From Fibrella aestuarina BUZ 2 (GTDB lineage Bacteria; Bacteroidota; Bacteroidia; Cytophagales; Spirosomataceae), in NCBI RefSeq assembly GCF_000331105.1, contig NC_020054.1, forward strand, positions 5,424,555 to 5,488,554: DNA of 64,000 nt, given 5' to 3'. The position numbers and the translations under genes were made by a program. Shown piece after piece: positions 43,258 to 52,431 of this stretch. The first letter of the stretch is position 1, and every line of letters begins with the position of its first letter. The notes under the pieces were generated by a model. That model made no database searches and was not told the DNA's origin. It worked only from the letters and a program-made list of their open reading frames with translations.

Positions 43258-44133
43258 TTACCCGTTCAGGTTGTTGTATTGCCGGATATAGGTGCCGGGC
43301 GACATGCCGGTGGTTCGTTTGAACTGCCGGTTAAAGTTCGACAGGTTAGTATAGCCGCACGAAAACGCAATTTGGCTGATGGTTTCTTTCGATTCGCGTA
43401 GGTAGCGGCAGGCGTGCTCGACCCGCACCTCGTTGAGCAGCGTCGAAAACGTTTTGCGGGTGTGTTGCCGGAAGAACCGGCAAAACGCACCGGGCGTTAG
43501 GTTCGCCACGCTGGCCACGTCGTCGAGCGCGATGGGCGTGTGGTATTGTTCCAGAATAAAGGAGAAAACCCGTTCCAGCCGCTGCTGGTCTTCGGGGCGC
43601 TGAGGCCGCGTAAAGGCCGTCACCGACAGCACCTCCCGGCTGGCCGTCGTCGCCAGAAAATCCAGAATCGTCAGCAGCGTAACCAGTTGCTCAAAGGGGC
43701 GCTGCGTGGGCAGTTTCCTGAACTGATCGGGCAGGGGGTGGCCCTCGCGGCACCGAAACCGAATGCCGTGCTGCGCCTCGGTCAGCAGTTGTTGCAGATG
43801 CCGGGTTTCGGGGGCATTCAGCACCGTTTTTTCCACCTCGTCGGGCCGGAACAGGGCCGAAATGGCAATAGACCGCATCGACGAATCGGGCAGAAAGTAG
43901 CCGGGATCGCTGCGCAGCACGTGCGGCAGATTAGCCCCGAGCAGCAACACGTCGTTGGGCGCAAACCGATCGATCTTGTCGCCCACGATCAACGTCCCCT
44001 CCCCTTCCTGAATGAGCGTCAGCTGGATTTCCGGGTGAAAATGCAGCAGTTTGTAGAAGTGGGGGAAGCTATCCTGCTCAACCCGAAACGACCGATCGTC
44101 GCTAGCCAGTACTTTAAATAATAGCGGCTTCAT
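43258..44133 (-). CDS. AraC family regulator, divergent from the hydroxyproline operon
   Basis: Starting at the ATG at 44133 gives 291 residues. The N-terminal half is a cupin-like sensing domain (HFHPEIQLTLIQEGEGTLIVGD ~40-60, split here by its typical turn). The C-terminal ~190-288 carries two helix-turn-helix motifs with HACRYLRESKETISQIAFSCGYTNLSNF and FKRTTGMSPGTY. Its position, divergent from the DapA-family/epimerase genes with a 145-bp gap, makes it the likely activator of hydroxyproline catabolism. An upstream reading to 44172 is possible but less like the family. Confidence 0.9.
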   Translation of the reverse strand: MKPLLFKVLASDDRSFRVEQDSFPHFYKLLHFHPEIQLTLIQEGEGTLIVGDKIDRFAPNDVLLLGANLPHVLRSDPGYFLPDSSMRSIAISALFRPDEVEKTVLNAPETRHLQQLLTEAQHGIRFRCREGHPLPDQFRKLPTQRPFEQLVTLLTILDFLATTASREVLSVTAFTRPQRPEDQQRLERVFSFILEQYHTPIALDDVASVANLTPGAFCRFFRQHTRKTFSTLLNEVRVEHACRYLRESKETISQIAFSCGYTNLSNFNRQFKRTTGMSPGTYIRQYNNLNG

Positions 44134-44160
44134 CAATACATTTTTTACGAGTCTACCTTC

Positions 44161-44182
44161 ATTCACCCACAAAGTAGTGAAT
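44161..44182. promoter_or_regulatory. Dyad in the AraC/hydroxyproline intergenic gap
   Basis: ATTCAC at 44161-44166 and GTGAAT at 44177-44182 form an inverted repeat with 10 nt between. It lies between the divergent regulator and catabolic genes, where an operator is expected. This is the only dyad I noticed there, and binding by the AraC protein is a guess. Confidence 0.3.
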
Positions 44183-44278
44183 ATAATACCATTGTTTATG
44201 AATCGGTAGCAAACGAGGGGTCAATTGGGCCGGTACCTTTACAGTATACTAGCAACGCCAATCATACCCCTTATCGCT

Positions 44279-45268
44279 ATGAACGTTACAACCCGTTGGG
44301 AAGGTGTCTATCCCGCGCTACTGACCCCGTTTACGGCCGACGACCAGCTTGATCTGCCCCTGTTCGAAAAAAACCTCCATGCGCAGCTGGACGCCGGCGT
44401 GCACGGCTTCATCATCGGTGGCTCACTGGGCGAAGCCAGTACATTGCAGAATCAGGAAAAAATCGAACTGCTGCAATCAGCACTGGCAGTATGCGAAGGC
44501 AACGTACCTGTGCTGATCAACATCGCCGAGCAGGCTACCCGGCAGGCTATCCTCTGCGCGCAGGAGGCTGAAGCCAACGGGGCCGACGGGCTGATGCTGC
44601 TGCCCCCCATGCGCTACCCCGCCGATGCCCGCGAGACCGTGACGTTCTTCAAAGCCGTAGCGAAGGAAACTTCCCTGCCGATCATGATCTACAACAACCC
44701 GTATGATTACAAGATCATGACCACGGTGGCGATGTTTGAGGAACTGGCCGAACTGCCCAACATTCAGGCGGTGAAGGAATCGACCCGCGACCTCACCAAC
44801 ATCACCCGGATGCGCAACGCCTTTGGCGACCGCTTCAAGCTGATGGGCGGCGTGGATACGCTGGCGCTGGAAGCCCTGTTGCTGGGTTGCGATGGTTGGG
44901 TTGGTGGCCTTGTTGATGCCTTCCCCGCCGAAACGATGGCGATTTACAACCTGGCTAAAGCGGGTCAGGTAGCCGAAGCACTCGACATCTACCGTTGGTT
45001 TATGCCCCTGCTCGAACTCGACATTCACCCCAAACTGGTGCAATACATCAAGCTGGCGGCCCAGGCTACGGGCATCGGCTCGGAACACGTGCGTGCGCCC
45101 CGCCTCCCGCTGGTCGGCGCCGAACGCGAGCAGGTGCTCAGCATCATCGAAACGGCTATGGCCAAGCGGCCCATGCTGGCGACCGGTAAACCCGTGGCCG
45201 AACCGGGCGCTTCAGCCCCGCTTAACCCCGCCCTGACGACCTTGAACCCGGCTGTATTCATTAACTAG
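44279..45268 (+). CDS. DapA-family enzyme, probable pyrroline-4-hydroxy-2-carboxylate deaminase
   Basis: The ATG at 44279 gives 329 residues of a dihydrodipicolinate synthase-like TIM barrel. The Schiff-base Lys is K166 in AVKESTRD and the catalytic Tyr is Y138 in MIYNNP; GGSLGEASTL is the family's substrate loop. In hydroxyproline pathways a DapA homologue deaminates the cyclic imine from D-hydroxyproline to 2-oxoglutarate semialdehyde. The next gene, a hydroxyproline epimerase, starts 2 nt after its stop, so assignment to this step rather than lysine synthesis is well supported by context. Confidence 0.88.
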   Translation: MNVTTRWEGVYPALLTPFTADDQLDLPLFEKNLHAQLDAGVHGFIIGGSLGEASTLQNQEKIELLQSALAVCEGNVPVLINIAEQATRQAILCAQEAEANGADGLMLLPPMRYPADARETVTFFKAVAKETSLPIMIYNNPYDYKIMTTVAMFEELAELPNIQAVKESTRDLTNITRMRNAFGDRFKLMGGVDTLALEALLLGCDGWVGGLVDAFPAETMAIYNLAKAGQVAEALDIYRWFMPLLELDIHPKLVQYIKLAAQATGIGSEHVRAPRLPLVGAEREQVLSIIETAMAKRPMLATGKPVAEPGASAPLNPALTTLNPAVFIN

Positions 45269-45270
45269 GT

Positions 45271-46275
45271 ATGGCTGAATACCACTTTTTCTGCATCGAT
45301 GCGCACACCTGTGGCAACCCCGTGCGGGTAGTCACGGGTGGGAGCATTCCCTTTTTGCAGGGTGCTTCGATGAGCGAAAAACGGCAGCATTTCCTGCGCG
45401 AATTCGACTGGATTCGGACGGGGCTGATGTTTGAGCCGCGCGGCCACGACATGATGTCGGGCAGTATTCTGTACCCACCCATCGACCCGGCCAACGACGC
45501 GGGCGTGCTGTTTATCGAAACGTCGGGTTGCCTGCCCATGTGCGGCCACGGCACCATCGGCACGGTCACGGTAGCGATCGAGCGCAACCTGATCCGGCCC
45601 AAAACGCCGGGCGTGCTGCTGCTGGAAGTCCCCGCCGGGCTCGTCCGGGCCGAATATGTGATGGATGGCTCCAAAGTGACGTCGGTGAAGATCACGAACA
45701 TCAAGTCGTACCTCGCCGCCGAAAACCTGACCGTTGACTGCCCCGATCTGGGTACGTTGACCGTCGACGTGGCCTACGGAGGAAACTTCTACGCCATCGT
45801 TGATCCGCAGCCCAATTTCCCCGGCCTGGAACACTACAACGCCGAGCAACTGATTGGCTGGGCGCGGGTGATGCGGCAACGGATGAACGAGCAATACACG
45901 TTTGTGCATCCCGAGAACCCGACGATCAACGGTCTGAGCCATATCCTGTGGACTGGCAAACCGCTGCTGGACAGCTCGACCGCCCGCAATGCCGTGTTTT
46001 ACGGCGACAAGGCCATCGACCGCTCGCCCTGCGGCACAGGTACGTCGGCGCGGATGGCCCAACGCTACGCCAAAGGCCTGCTAAAACCGGGCGACGTGTT
46101 CGTGCACGAAAGCATCATCGGCTCCATTTTCAACGGCCGCATCGAAGCCGAAACCGAACTGGCGGGCCAACCGGCCATTGTACCGAGCATTGAAGGCTGG
46201 GCGCGGATTCATGGCTACAACCACCTGATTCTGGACGAAGCCGACCCCTACGTACATGGGTTTCAGGTTATTTAA
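45271..46275 (+). CDS. 4-hydroxyproline 2-epimerase (proline racemase family)
   Basis: The 334-residue protein has both catalytic cysteines of the epimerase class: C91 in MCGHGTIG and C254 in DRSPCGTGTSAR. A second Cys at the latter position (rather than Ser or Thr) distinguishes true racemases/epimerases from the dehydratase subgroup. It interconverts trans-4-hydroxy-L-proline and cis-4-hydroxy-D-proline, the entry step. It is tightly coupled to the DapA-family gene upstream, and an octad repeat element follows its stop. Confidence 0.92.
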   Translation: MAEYHFFCIDAHTCGNPVRVVTGGSIPFLQGASMSEKRQHFLREFDWIRTGLMFEPRGHDMMSGSILYPPIDPANDAGVLFIETSGCLPMCGHGTIGTVTVAIERNLIRPKTPGVLLLEVPAGLVRAEYVMDGSKVTSVKITNIKSYLAAENLTVDCPDLGTLTVDVAYGGNFYAIVDPQPNFPGLEHYNAEQLIGWARVMRQRMNEQYTFVHPENPTINGLSHILWTGKPLLDSSTARNAVFYGDKAIDRSPCGTGTSARMAQRYAKGLLKPGDVFVHESIIGSIFNGRIEAETELAGQPAIVPSIEGWARIHGYNHLILDEADPYVHGFQVI

Positions 46276-46276
46276 A

Positions 46277-46361
46277 GAGTGAAAGGGCGAACGAGTGGCG
46301 CGGCCAGGAAATGCGCCTCTTCACTCATTCACGCTTACACGCATTCACCCTTCCACTCATT
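46277..46361. repeat. Octad-periodic dyad element after the epimerase stop
   Basis: The left arm (46277-46300) reads as 8-nt words GAGTGAAA, GGGCGAAC, GAGTGGCG. The right arm (46322-46361) reads CACTCATT, CACGCTTA, CACGCATT, CACCCTTC, CACTCATT. The arms pair imperfectly. The element starts 1 nt after the epimerase stop and sits between two genes of the hydroxyproline operon. A related octad run lies at 52392-52431. It resembles the 7-nt elements in placement but has a different period and base word. Confidence 0.6.
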
Positions 46362-46373
46362 CGTTTTTTTCTT

Positions 46374-47615
46374 ATGCACATTGGTATCGTAGGTGGCGGT
46401 ATTATCGGGCTGTGTTCGGCCTATTACCTGCACAAAGCCGGGCATACGGTGACGCTGTTTGACCAGAACCCCATTGCTGATGGTTGTTCCTTTGGCAACG
46501 CCGGCATGATCGTGCCCAGCCACATTATTCCGCTGGCGCAGCCGGGCATGATTGCCAAGGGCATGCGCTGGATGCTTAAATCGACCAGCCCGTTCTACGT
46601 CAAACCCCGCCTGAACCTCGATCTGGCCCGGTGGGGCTGGCTGTTTTATCGCCACGCCAACGATGCCCACGTGCAGCGGTCCATTCCGGTACTGCGCGAC
46701 CTGAGCCTGCTGAGCAAAACGCTGTATCAGGACCTGGCCGCCAACGGCGATCTGGAATTCGAATGGCAGGAACGGGGCCTGTTTATGCTGTACAAAACCG
46801 CCGCCGCCGAGCACGAAATGGCCGAGGAAGCCGACGTAGCCAACCAGGCGGGCATCGAGGCGGTGCAGCTCAACGGGCAGCAGGTGCAGGACCGGGAACC
46901 CAACACCCGCGTCGACGTGCGGGGCGGTGTCTTTTACCCCGGCGACGCCCACCTCAATCCCAACGAGCTGATCAGCTCGTTGGTCACGTACCTGCGGCGC
47001 GAAGGCGTCACGCTCGTCGAAAACGCCACCGTCACCGGCTTCGGCAAGACAGGGACTCACATCCGGTCGGTCCAGACGGCGCAGGGCACCTACGAGGTCG
47101 ACAAGGTGGTGATCGCGGGCGGCGCGTGGTCGCCTGAACTCGCCCGACAACTGGGCCTCGACCTGTCGTTGCAGGGCGGCAAGGGCTATAGTTTCATGGT
47201 CCGCAACCTGGTCAACAACGTGCGTATTCCGGCGATCATGCTGGAAGCGCGCGCCACCGCCACCCCGATGGGCGCCGACCTTCGTTTTGCGGGCACACTC
47301 GAAGTGGCTGGTACCGACATGACCGTCAACATGAGCCGGGTGCGCGGCATCGTGCAGTCGATCAATAATTATTACCCCGATATTCCGGTCGATCTGCCAC
47401 CGGTGGAGCGCGTTTGGCGGGGGCTGCGTCCCTGCTCGCCCGATGGTTTGCCGTATATTGGCCGCACCAACCGGTACGACAACGTGGTGCTCGCCACGGG
47501 GCACGGGATGATGGGCCTGAGTCTGGGGCCGGCTACGGGCAAACTGGTGAGTGAGGTAGCCGCCGACAGCGTCAACAGCCTGGACATTTCCGCCTTCAGC
47601 CCGGACCGGTTTTAA
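46374..47615 (+). CDS. FAD-dependent D-amino-acid (D-hydroxyproline) dehydrogenase
   Basis: The ATG at 46374 gives 413 residues with an N-terminal FAD Rossmann motif GIVGGGIIGLCSAYYL. The rest matches the DadA/DAO family, including WRGLRPCSPDGLPYIG and ATGHGMMGLSLGPATG near the C-terminus. It would oxidise cis-4-hydroxy-D-proline to pyrroline-4-hydroxy-2-carboxylate, feeding the DapA-family deaminase. The 63 nt upstream that could be read as an extension are part of the octad repeat and are excluded. Confidence 0.9.
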   Translation: MHIGIVGGGIIGLCSAYYLHKAGHTVTLFDQNPIADGCSFGNAGMIVPSHIIPLAQPGMIAKGMRWMLKSTSPFYVKPRLNLDLARWGWLFYRHANDAHVQRSIPVLRDLSLLSKTLYQDLAANGDLEFEWQERGLFMLYKTAAAEHEMAEEADVANQAGIEAVQLNGQQVQDREPNTRVDVRGGVFYPGDAHLNPNELISSLVTYLRREGVTLVENATVTGFGKTGTHIRSVQTAQGTYEVDKVVIAGGAWSPELARQLGLDLSLQGGKGYSFMVRNLVNNVRIPAIMLEARATATPMGADLRFAGTLEVAGTDMTVNMSRVRGIVQSINNYYPDIPVDLPPVERVWRGLRPCSPDGLPYIGRTNRYDNVVLATGHGMMGLSLGPATGKLVSEVAADSVNSLDISAFSPDRF

Positions 47616-47681
47616 CGCAACTCCCCTATCCGGTGAACGCGACGACGCACGTATGGCGTTGCCTAACCAACCTTACCGCAT

Positions 47682-49229
47682 ATGACAGACGCACAACCAG
47701 CAACCGATATGTTTCAGGGTATCAACCCCGCTACCGGCGAAGCCCTGCCCGGTTTTTTCTCCGAAGCTACCGTCGATGAGGTAGCGCAGGCCTGTGAGCA
47801 GGCCGCCGTTGCTTTTGCTACGTACCGCCAGAAATCAGGTGCCGAAAAAGCGCGTTTTCTGGAGGCCATTGCGGCCGAAATCGAAGCACTGGGCGACGAG
47901 CTGCTCACGCGGGCGCAGGCCGAATCGGGTCTGCCACTGGCTCGCCTGACGGGCGAACGCGGCCGCACGACGGGGCAACTCCGGCTGTTTGCCGAGTACC
48001 TGCGCGACGGCTCGTGGGTCGACGCCCGCATCGACACGGCCCTGCCCGACCGGCAACCCCTCCCCCGCCCCGACCTGAGGCAGATGCTGCGCCCGCTGGG
48101 ACCTGTTGGCGTGTTTGGCGCGAGTAATTTCCCGCTGGCCTTTTCGGTAGCGGGTGGTGATACGGCCTCGGCGCTGGCGGCCGGTTGCCCCGTTGTGGTC
48201 AAAGCGCACCCAGCCCATCCAGGTACGTCGCAGCTCGTTGGCGAAGCCATTGAGCGGGCCGTGGCGGCTTCGGGTATGCCCGCCGGTACGTTCGCGCTGA
48301 TTCACGGCCGCACCACGGCCGTCGGCATGGCCATCGTGGAGCACCCGGCCATCAAAGCCGTTGGGTTTACGGGCTCCTTACGCGGTGGCCGGGCCTTATT
48401 CGACGCCGCCGCCCGCCGCCCCGAACCCATTCCGGTTTACGCCGAGATGGGCAGCACCAACCCGGTCTTCTTCCTGCCGGGCATTCTGAAAGAAAAAGGC
48501 GCCGCACTGGCCCAGCAGTACGTTGGGTCGGTGACGCTGGGCGTGGGGCAGTTCTGTACGAACCCCGGCCTGTCGGTGGTGCAGCGGGCCCCCGAAGCCG
48601 ACACCTTCGTAGAGGAATCGGGCAAGGCCGTTGGGCAACTGGCGCCCGCGACGATGCTCACCAAGGGCATTTTTCAGGCGTTCACGAAGGGTATCGACAA
48701 GCTGAGCCAGACGGCGGGCATTCAGGTGCTGGCGCAGGCCAACCCCGCCGATAGCTTTGCCAACGGCACGCCGACGCTGCTGACGACAACCGCCGACGCC
48801 GTACTGGCCAACCCGGCGATTGCGGAGGAAGTCTTTGGTCCAAGCAGCGTGATCGTGCAAGCCAACGACCGCGAGCAACTGCTGGCGGTGGCGCGTGGGC
48901 TGGAAGGCCACCTGACCGCCACCGTTTTTGGCACCGACGCCGAACTGGCCGATTACGCCGACTTGCTCGCCATTCTGGAGCAGAAGGTTGGTCGCCTGCT
49001 GATCAATGGCTTCCCAACGGGCGTTGAAGTGAGCCACGCCATGCATCACGGTGGCCCCTACCCCGCCACCACCGATTCACGGTCGACCTCGGTGGGTACC
49101 AATGCCATCGTGCGCTTTGCCCGCCCCGTCTGCTACCAGAATTTCCCCGATGCACTCCTGCCCGACGAACTGAAGGCCAGCAACCCGCTGCACATCTGGC
49201 GACTGGTCGACGGGAAACGAACGAATTAA
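47682..49229 (+). CDS. Aldehyde dehydrogenase, probable 2-oxoglutarate semialdehyde dehydrogenase
   Basis: The 515-residue protein has catalytic Cys292 in VGQFCTNPG and general base Glu255 in YAEMGSTNP. FGASNFPLAF and GFTGSLRGGRALFDAAARRPEPIPVYAE are typical of alpha-ketoglutaric semialdehyde dehydrogenases. It converts 2,5-dioxovalerate to 2-oxoglutarate and delivers hydroxyproline carbon to the TCA cycle. It follows the FAD enzyme with a 66-bp gap and completes the pathway in this operon. A hairpin follows. Confidence 0.92.
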   Translation: MTDAQPATDMFQGINPATGEALPGFFSEATVDEVAQACEQAAVAFATYRQKSGAEKARFLEAIAAEIEALGDELLTRAQAESGLPLARLTGERGRTTGQLRLFAEYLRDGSWVDARIDTALPDRQPLPRPDLRQMLRPLGPVGVFGASNFPLAFSVAGGDTASALAAGCPVVVKAHPAHPGTSQLVGEAIERAVAASGMPAGTFALIHGRTTAVGMAIVEHPAIKAVGFTGSLRGGRALFDAAARRPEPIPVYAEMGSTNPVFFLPGILKEKGAALAQQYVGSVTLGVGQFCTNPGLSVVQRAPEADTFVEESGKAVGQLAPATMLTKGIFQAFTKGIDKLSQTAGIQVLAQANPADSFANGTPTLLTTTADAVLANPAIAEEVFGPSSVIVQANDREQLLAVARGLEGHLTATVFGTDAELADYADLLAILEQKVGRLLINGFPTGVEVSHAMHHGGPYPATTDSRSTSVGTNAIVRFARPVCYQNFPDALLPDELKASNPLHIWRLVDGKRTN

Positions 49230-49253
49230 CTCCAACTGATCAATGTAACCCCG

Positions 49254-49300
49254 GCCCCCAATGCCGTGCATCAGCCGATGTATGGCGTTGGGGGCTATTT
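49254..49300 (+). terminator. Terminator-like hairpin at the end of the hydroxyproline operon
   Basis: A 17-bp stem (49255-49271 with 49278-49294) pairs through several G-U wobbles, has a 6-nt loop, and is followed by a short TATTT. It lies 25 nt after the aldehyde dehydrogenase stop. Confidence 0.55.
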
Positions 49301-49437
49301 CATGCGCGTAAACCAAGTACGTACCTGAATTACCGACAGGCGCCGCCACTTACGTATGCCTCAGGTACATACCTGATCCGCCAAACATCCGCCGGGCCGA
49401 ACCAGTTAAATCAATGAAACTGATACAACAGCAACTT

Positions 49438-49848
49438 ATGAAAACGATTCGCGCCCTGAGCCTTGTCCTCCTGATTGCACTGGCGGGCAGCTCGTGTACC
49501 CCGAACATGAAGTTCAACACGTCGACCATCGTACCGTCGGCAACGGGTGAGATCAAAGTACGGAAAGACCGAAACCAGAACTACGCCATCGACATACGGA
49601 TCTTTAATCTGGCCGAACCCGAGAAGCTCAGCCCGGCCAAAAGCGCCTATGTGGTCTGGATGGAAAGTGACGGCAATAGCTCGCCCAAGAAATTAGGCCG
49701 GATCAACACCGGCACCGGGCTTTTCTCCAAGGCGCTGAAAGCTGAGCTACACACCACCGTTACAACCAAACCAACGCGCATTTTTGTGTCAGCGGAAGAC
49801 AGCCCCGACGTCGATTACCCACAGGGTGCCGTGGTGCTGAGTACCTAG
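49438..49848 (+). CDS. Small hypothetical lipoprotein
   Basis: The ATG at 49438 gives 136 residues with a lipobox LIALAGSSC (an ATG eight codons upstream is possible). The mature part has an N-terminal NMKFNTSTIVPSATGEIKV and forms a small beta-rich domain with no family motif I recognise. Outer-membrane or periplasmic location is inferred. A terminator follows its stop, and it lies between the hydroxyproline operon and the arabinofuranosidase genes without clear relation to either. Confidence 0.65.
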   Translation: MKTIRALSLVLLIALAGSSCTPNMKFNTSTIVPSATGEIKVRKDRNQNYAIDIRIFNLAEPEKLSPAKSAYVVWMESDGNSSPKKLGRINTGTGLFSKALKAELHTTVTTKPTRIFVSAEDSPDVDYPQGAVVLST

Positions 49849-49870
49849 AAACTGGCTCGTTTAACCAGAC

Positions 49871-49905
49871 AAAAAGCCGCCGGGTAACGTACCTGGCGGC
49901 TTTTT
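49871..49905. terminator. Bidirectional intrinsic terminator
   Basis: A 16-bp stem (49871-49886 with 49890-49905, AAAAAGCCGCC ending the outer arm) has one wobble and a 3-nt loop. T-runs on both sides allow it to stop the plus-strand lipoprotein gene and the minus-strand GH127-like gene. Confidence 0.85.
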
Positions 49906-49922
49906 GCTTGTAGCGAAATTGG

Positions 49923-52268
49923 CTATTCCCGGACGAGCCGAACGCCGTAGACTGGCCCCGCCGCATTGCCCGGCTTGGCCTGTAGCCGGATCGTCACGGA
50001 GGTTTTGCCGGTGGTCAGCGCCGCCGGGATTGGGTACGGGATGTCGTAGAAACGGCTTTCCTTGTATTTGTTCAGGTCTTCGCTCGCGATTACCGTTCCG
50101 TCGACCAGCACGTCGAATTGGCGCCCCCGGTTGTCCATGCCCCAATACGTCCCGATCAGCGTATTGCGGGCGGCAGGGTCGGTTTTCATCGTGAAACTCA
50201 GGGCGCCGCCATCGGTCGCTACCCGAAACTTGCGGGTATGGGCCTCGCCCGCTTCCAGCTTGTCGCCCGTTACGTTATGGTCGCGTTCGGGTTGCATCTC
50301 GCCCAGCCGCAGCAGATCGACCGTGCGCCGGTCCAGATCGGCGGCTTCGCGGCGTTTTTGTTCGTAAACCGCCTGCTGTTTTTTCCAGGTGTCGGGGGTA
50401 AACACGTCCCAATACACCGTGTAGTAGGTATCCTGCACGTCGTAGAACGGGCGGAGCGAAACGGACGTCCGGGTGCCGGTCTGCGCCGTCGTGAAGGTGA
50501 GCGGCTGCGCGGCAGACTTGATCCATGCGTTCGGGTCGGCGTTGCTGGTCACGAATACCGGCACGCCCTGCATCGGGTCGGGTTCGGTGGTACCCAAATC
50601 GCCCGCCAGCAAGACCGGGCCGTAGAAGAAGGCCTGTCGGGCTATGTTATCGGGCATCGGCATCGCCCGCAGCGAGGCGGGTAACGTTAGCTCAACGACA
50701 TCACCCGTTTTCCAGCGTTGGTCGATCACCACGTAACCATCCTGCACGGTGCTGGTCGCCGCTTTACCGTTAACACGTACCTGCATCGGCCCGGCGAGCC
50801 AATATGGTTTCCGCAGGCGGATGGGCAGTTTCGTGGGCTTGTCGGCCTGCACCGTCAGCCGCACGGTCGGGTCGGCGGGGAGGTTGGCGTTCAGGGTCAG
50901 GCGCAGCCCTTTCTCGGCCCAGTTCAATTCCGACGGGATGAACAGGTTGACGAACAGGCTCTGGTCGGCTCCTTTGAAAAAGATGCTTTCGCCGTATTTG
51001 ACGTGGTTTTCCATGCCGGTGCCCACGCAGCAGGTAAAGTCTTCTTCCTCATCGCTGAAGTGCTTGCGCGTGCCCATCCGCAGCGGCACAAAGTAGCAGA
51101 CCATGCCCGTTTTGTGGTGCTGCGACGCCAGAATGTGGTTGTACAGCGCCCGTTCGTAGTAGTCCATGTAGGCGGCGTTGGGCTGCAATGCAAACAGATG
51201 CCGGGTCAGTTTCAGCATGTTGTGCGTGTTGCAGGTCTCCATCGTGTTGTCGGTCAGCTTATCGGTCAACTGATCGGGCGTGCTCAGGTATTCGTAATTG
51301 CTGTTGCCGCCGGGCGCGTAGGTGTGGTGGTTGACGACCGTCTTCCAGAAGAAATCCGACATGGCCAAATCGGGTTGGCTACCCGTCAGTTCGTAGCGCC
51401 GGATCGTGCCGATCAGCTTGGGCACCTGCGTGTTGGCGTGCCGACCGGGCAGGATGTCTTTCTGGTGCGCCAGCGAATCGAGCACCACCCGGTCGTGGAA
51501 TTTGTACGACAGGTCGAGGTATTTTTTGTTGCCCGTCAGCGCGTAGATGTTGGCCAGCACGTCGTTCATGCCGCCATATTCGCAAAGCAACATCTTCTGA
51601 ACTTGCTCGTCAGTGAGGTTTTTCAGCGTCTCGCCCGTCCAGTCGGCCATCCCGACGGTAACGGCGAGCGCCTTGTCGTTATGGGCATACAGGTAGGCAT
51701 CGAGCAGGCCCGCCATGACCTTGTGCACCGTGTACCAGGGCGACCAGGCGCCGTTGAGGTCGAAGCCCCGCGAGCGGATGTTTCCCTGCGCCACTTCGGC
51801 AAACACCGTGTCTTCGCGCGGAATGGCCCCCACGTAGCCCGTTTTGCGCGCCCGCTGGCAGTCGGCCAGTTCGTCGACGATGTAATTGACCCGTTTCAGG
51901 TACTCGGGGTCGTTGGTGGCGGCGTACTGCAGGGCCAGCGCCGACAGGTAATGCCCCAACGAATGCCCCGCCAGCCCCGACGACTCCCAGCCACCGTATT
52001 TGGCGGCCTTCGGCGCGAGGCCCGCGTGCGCCCTGAACTGAGCCAGCAGCCGGTCGGGCTGGAGGTTGAGCAGGAAACGGGTGTCGGCTTCCATCGCCGT
52101 TTTAAACGGGCTGTCGAGCAGCTTGACCGCACTGAGCGGAAAGGCATAGGCCCGGATCGGCACCGCCGTTTTTACCCGCATCCGGGCGTCGTTCTGTTCA
52201 GGCAGGTACGTTTGCGCCGTTGCCAAGTGCGCCAGGCATAGCACGCCGGTTAAAAAGAGAAGTCTCAT
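49923..52268 (-). CDS. Glycoside hydrolase, GH146-like beta-L-arabinofuranosidase (DUF1680)
   Basis: Starting at the ATG at 52268 gives 781 residues with a signal peptide (LCLAHLATAQ, cleavage ~19). The alpha/alpha barrel is marked by PFKTAMEADTRFLLNLQPD and GGWESSGLAGHSLGHYLSA. The zinc/cysteine site is visible: E344-T-C346 and C413-C414, equivalent to the Glu, Cys and Cys-Cys set of cysteine glycosidases of clan GH127/146. The C-terminal ~650-780 is an extra beta domain. It is secreted and would release beta-linked L-arabinofuranose from plant glycans. The paralogous GH127 follows upstream on the same strand. Confidence 0.88.
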   Translation of the reverse strand: MRLLFLTGVLCLAHLATAQTYLPEQNDARMRVKTAVPIRAYAFPLSAVKLLDSPFKTAMEADTRFLLNLQPDRLLAQFRAHAGLAPKAAKYGGWESSGLAGHSLGHYLSALALQYAATNDPEYLKRVNYIVDELADCQRARKTGYVGAIPREDTVFAEVAQGNIRSRGFDLNGAWSPWYTVHKVMAGLLDAYLYAHNDKALAVTVGMADWTGETLKNLTDEQVQKMLLCEYGGMNDVLANIYALTGNKKYLDLSYKFHDRVVLDSLAHQKDILPGRHANTQVPKLIGTIRRYELTGSQPDLAMSDFFWKTVVNHHTYAPGGNSNYEYLSTPDQLTDKLTDNTMETCNTHNMLKLTRHLFALQPNAAYMDYYERALYNHILASQHHKTGMVCYFVPLRMGTRKHFSDEEEDFTCCVGTGMENHVKYGESIFFKGADQSLFVNLFIPSELNWAEKGLRLTLNANLPADPTVRLTVQADKPTKLPIRLRKPYWLAGPMQVRVNGKAATSTVQDGYVVIDQRWKTGDVVELTLPASLRAMPMPDNIARQAFFYGPVLLAGDLGTTEPDPMQGVPVFVTSNADPNAWIKSAAQPLTFTTAQTGTRTSVSLRPFYDVQDTYYTVYWDVFTPDTWKKQQAVYEQKRREAADLDRRTVDLLRLGEMQPERDHNVTGDKLEAGEAHTRKFRVATDGGALSFTMKTDPAARNTLIGTYWGMDNRGRQFDVLVDGTVIASEDLNKYKESRFYDIPYPIPAALTTGKTSVTIRLQAKPGNAAGPVYGVRLVRE

Positions 52269-52365
52269 CGTTTTCGTACAAGTCAATGGTAGACCCACCA
52301 GACGTCAACCAGTTTTCGCCCGATGGCGATTGCATTTGCCAACATTGATTCGAGGACTCAGGGCA

Positions 52366-52431
52366 TGTCAGGTCGGGAACCTGACACCACGCACCCACGC
52401 ATCCAGTCACTCTTTCACTCATTCACTCTTT
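52366..52431. repeat. Octad run at the GH127 stop plus a short hairpin
   Basis: 8-nt words run from 52392 to 52431 (CACCCACG, CATCCAGT, CACTCTTT, CACTCATT, CACTCTTT) and cover the last codons and stop (52419-52421) of the minus-strand GH127 gene. An 8-bp hairpin (52366-52373 with 52379-52386, TGTCAGGT) lies just beyond. The word CACTCATT is shared with the element at 46277-46361. Confidence 0.5.

Noticed and set aside
46335-47504. 389-codon open frame antisense to the D-amino-acid dehydrogenase
   Set aside because: It has no recognisable domain, and the plus strand has a clear FAD motif and family match.
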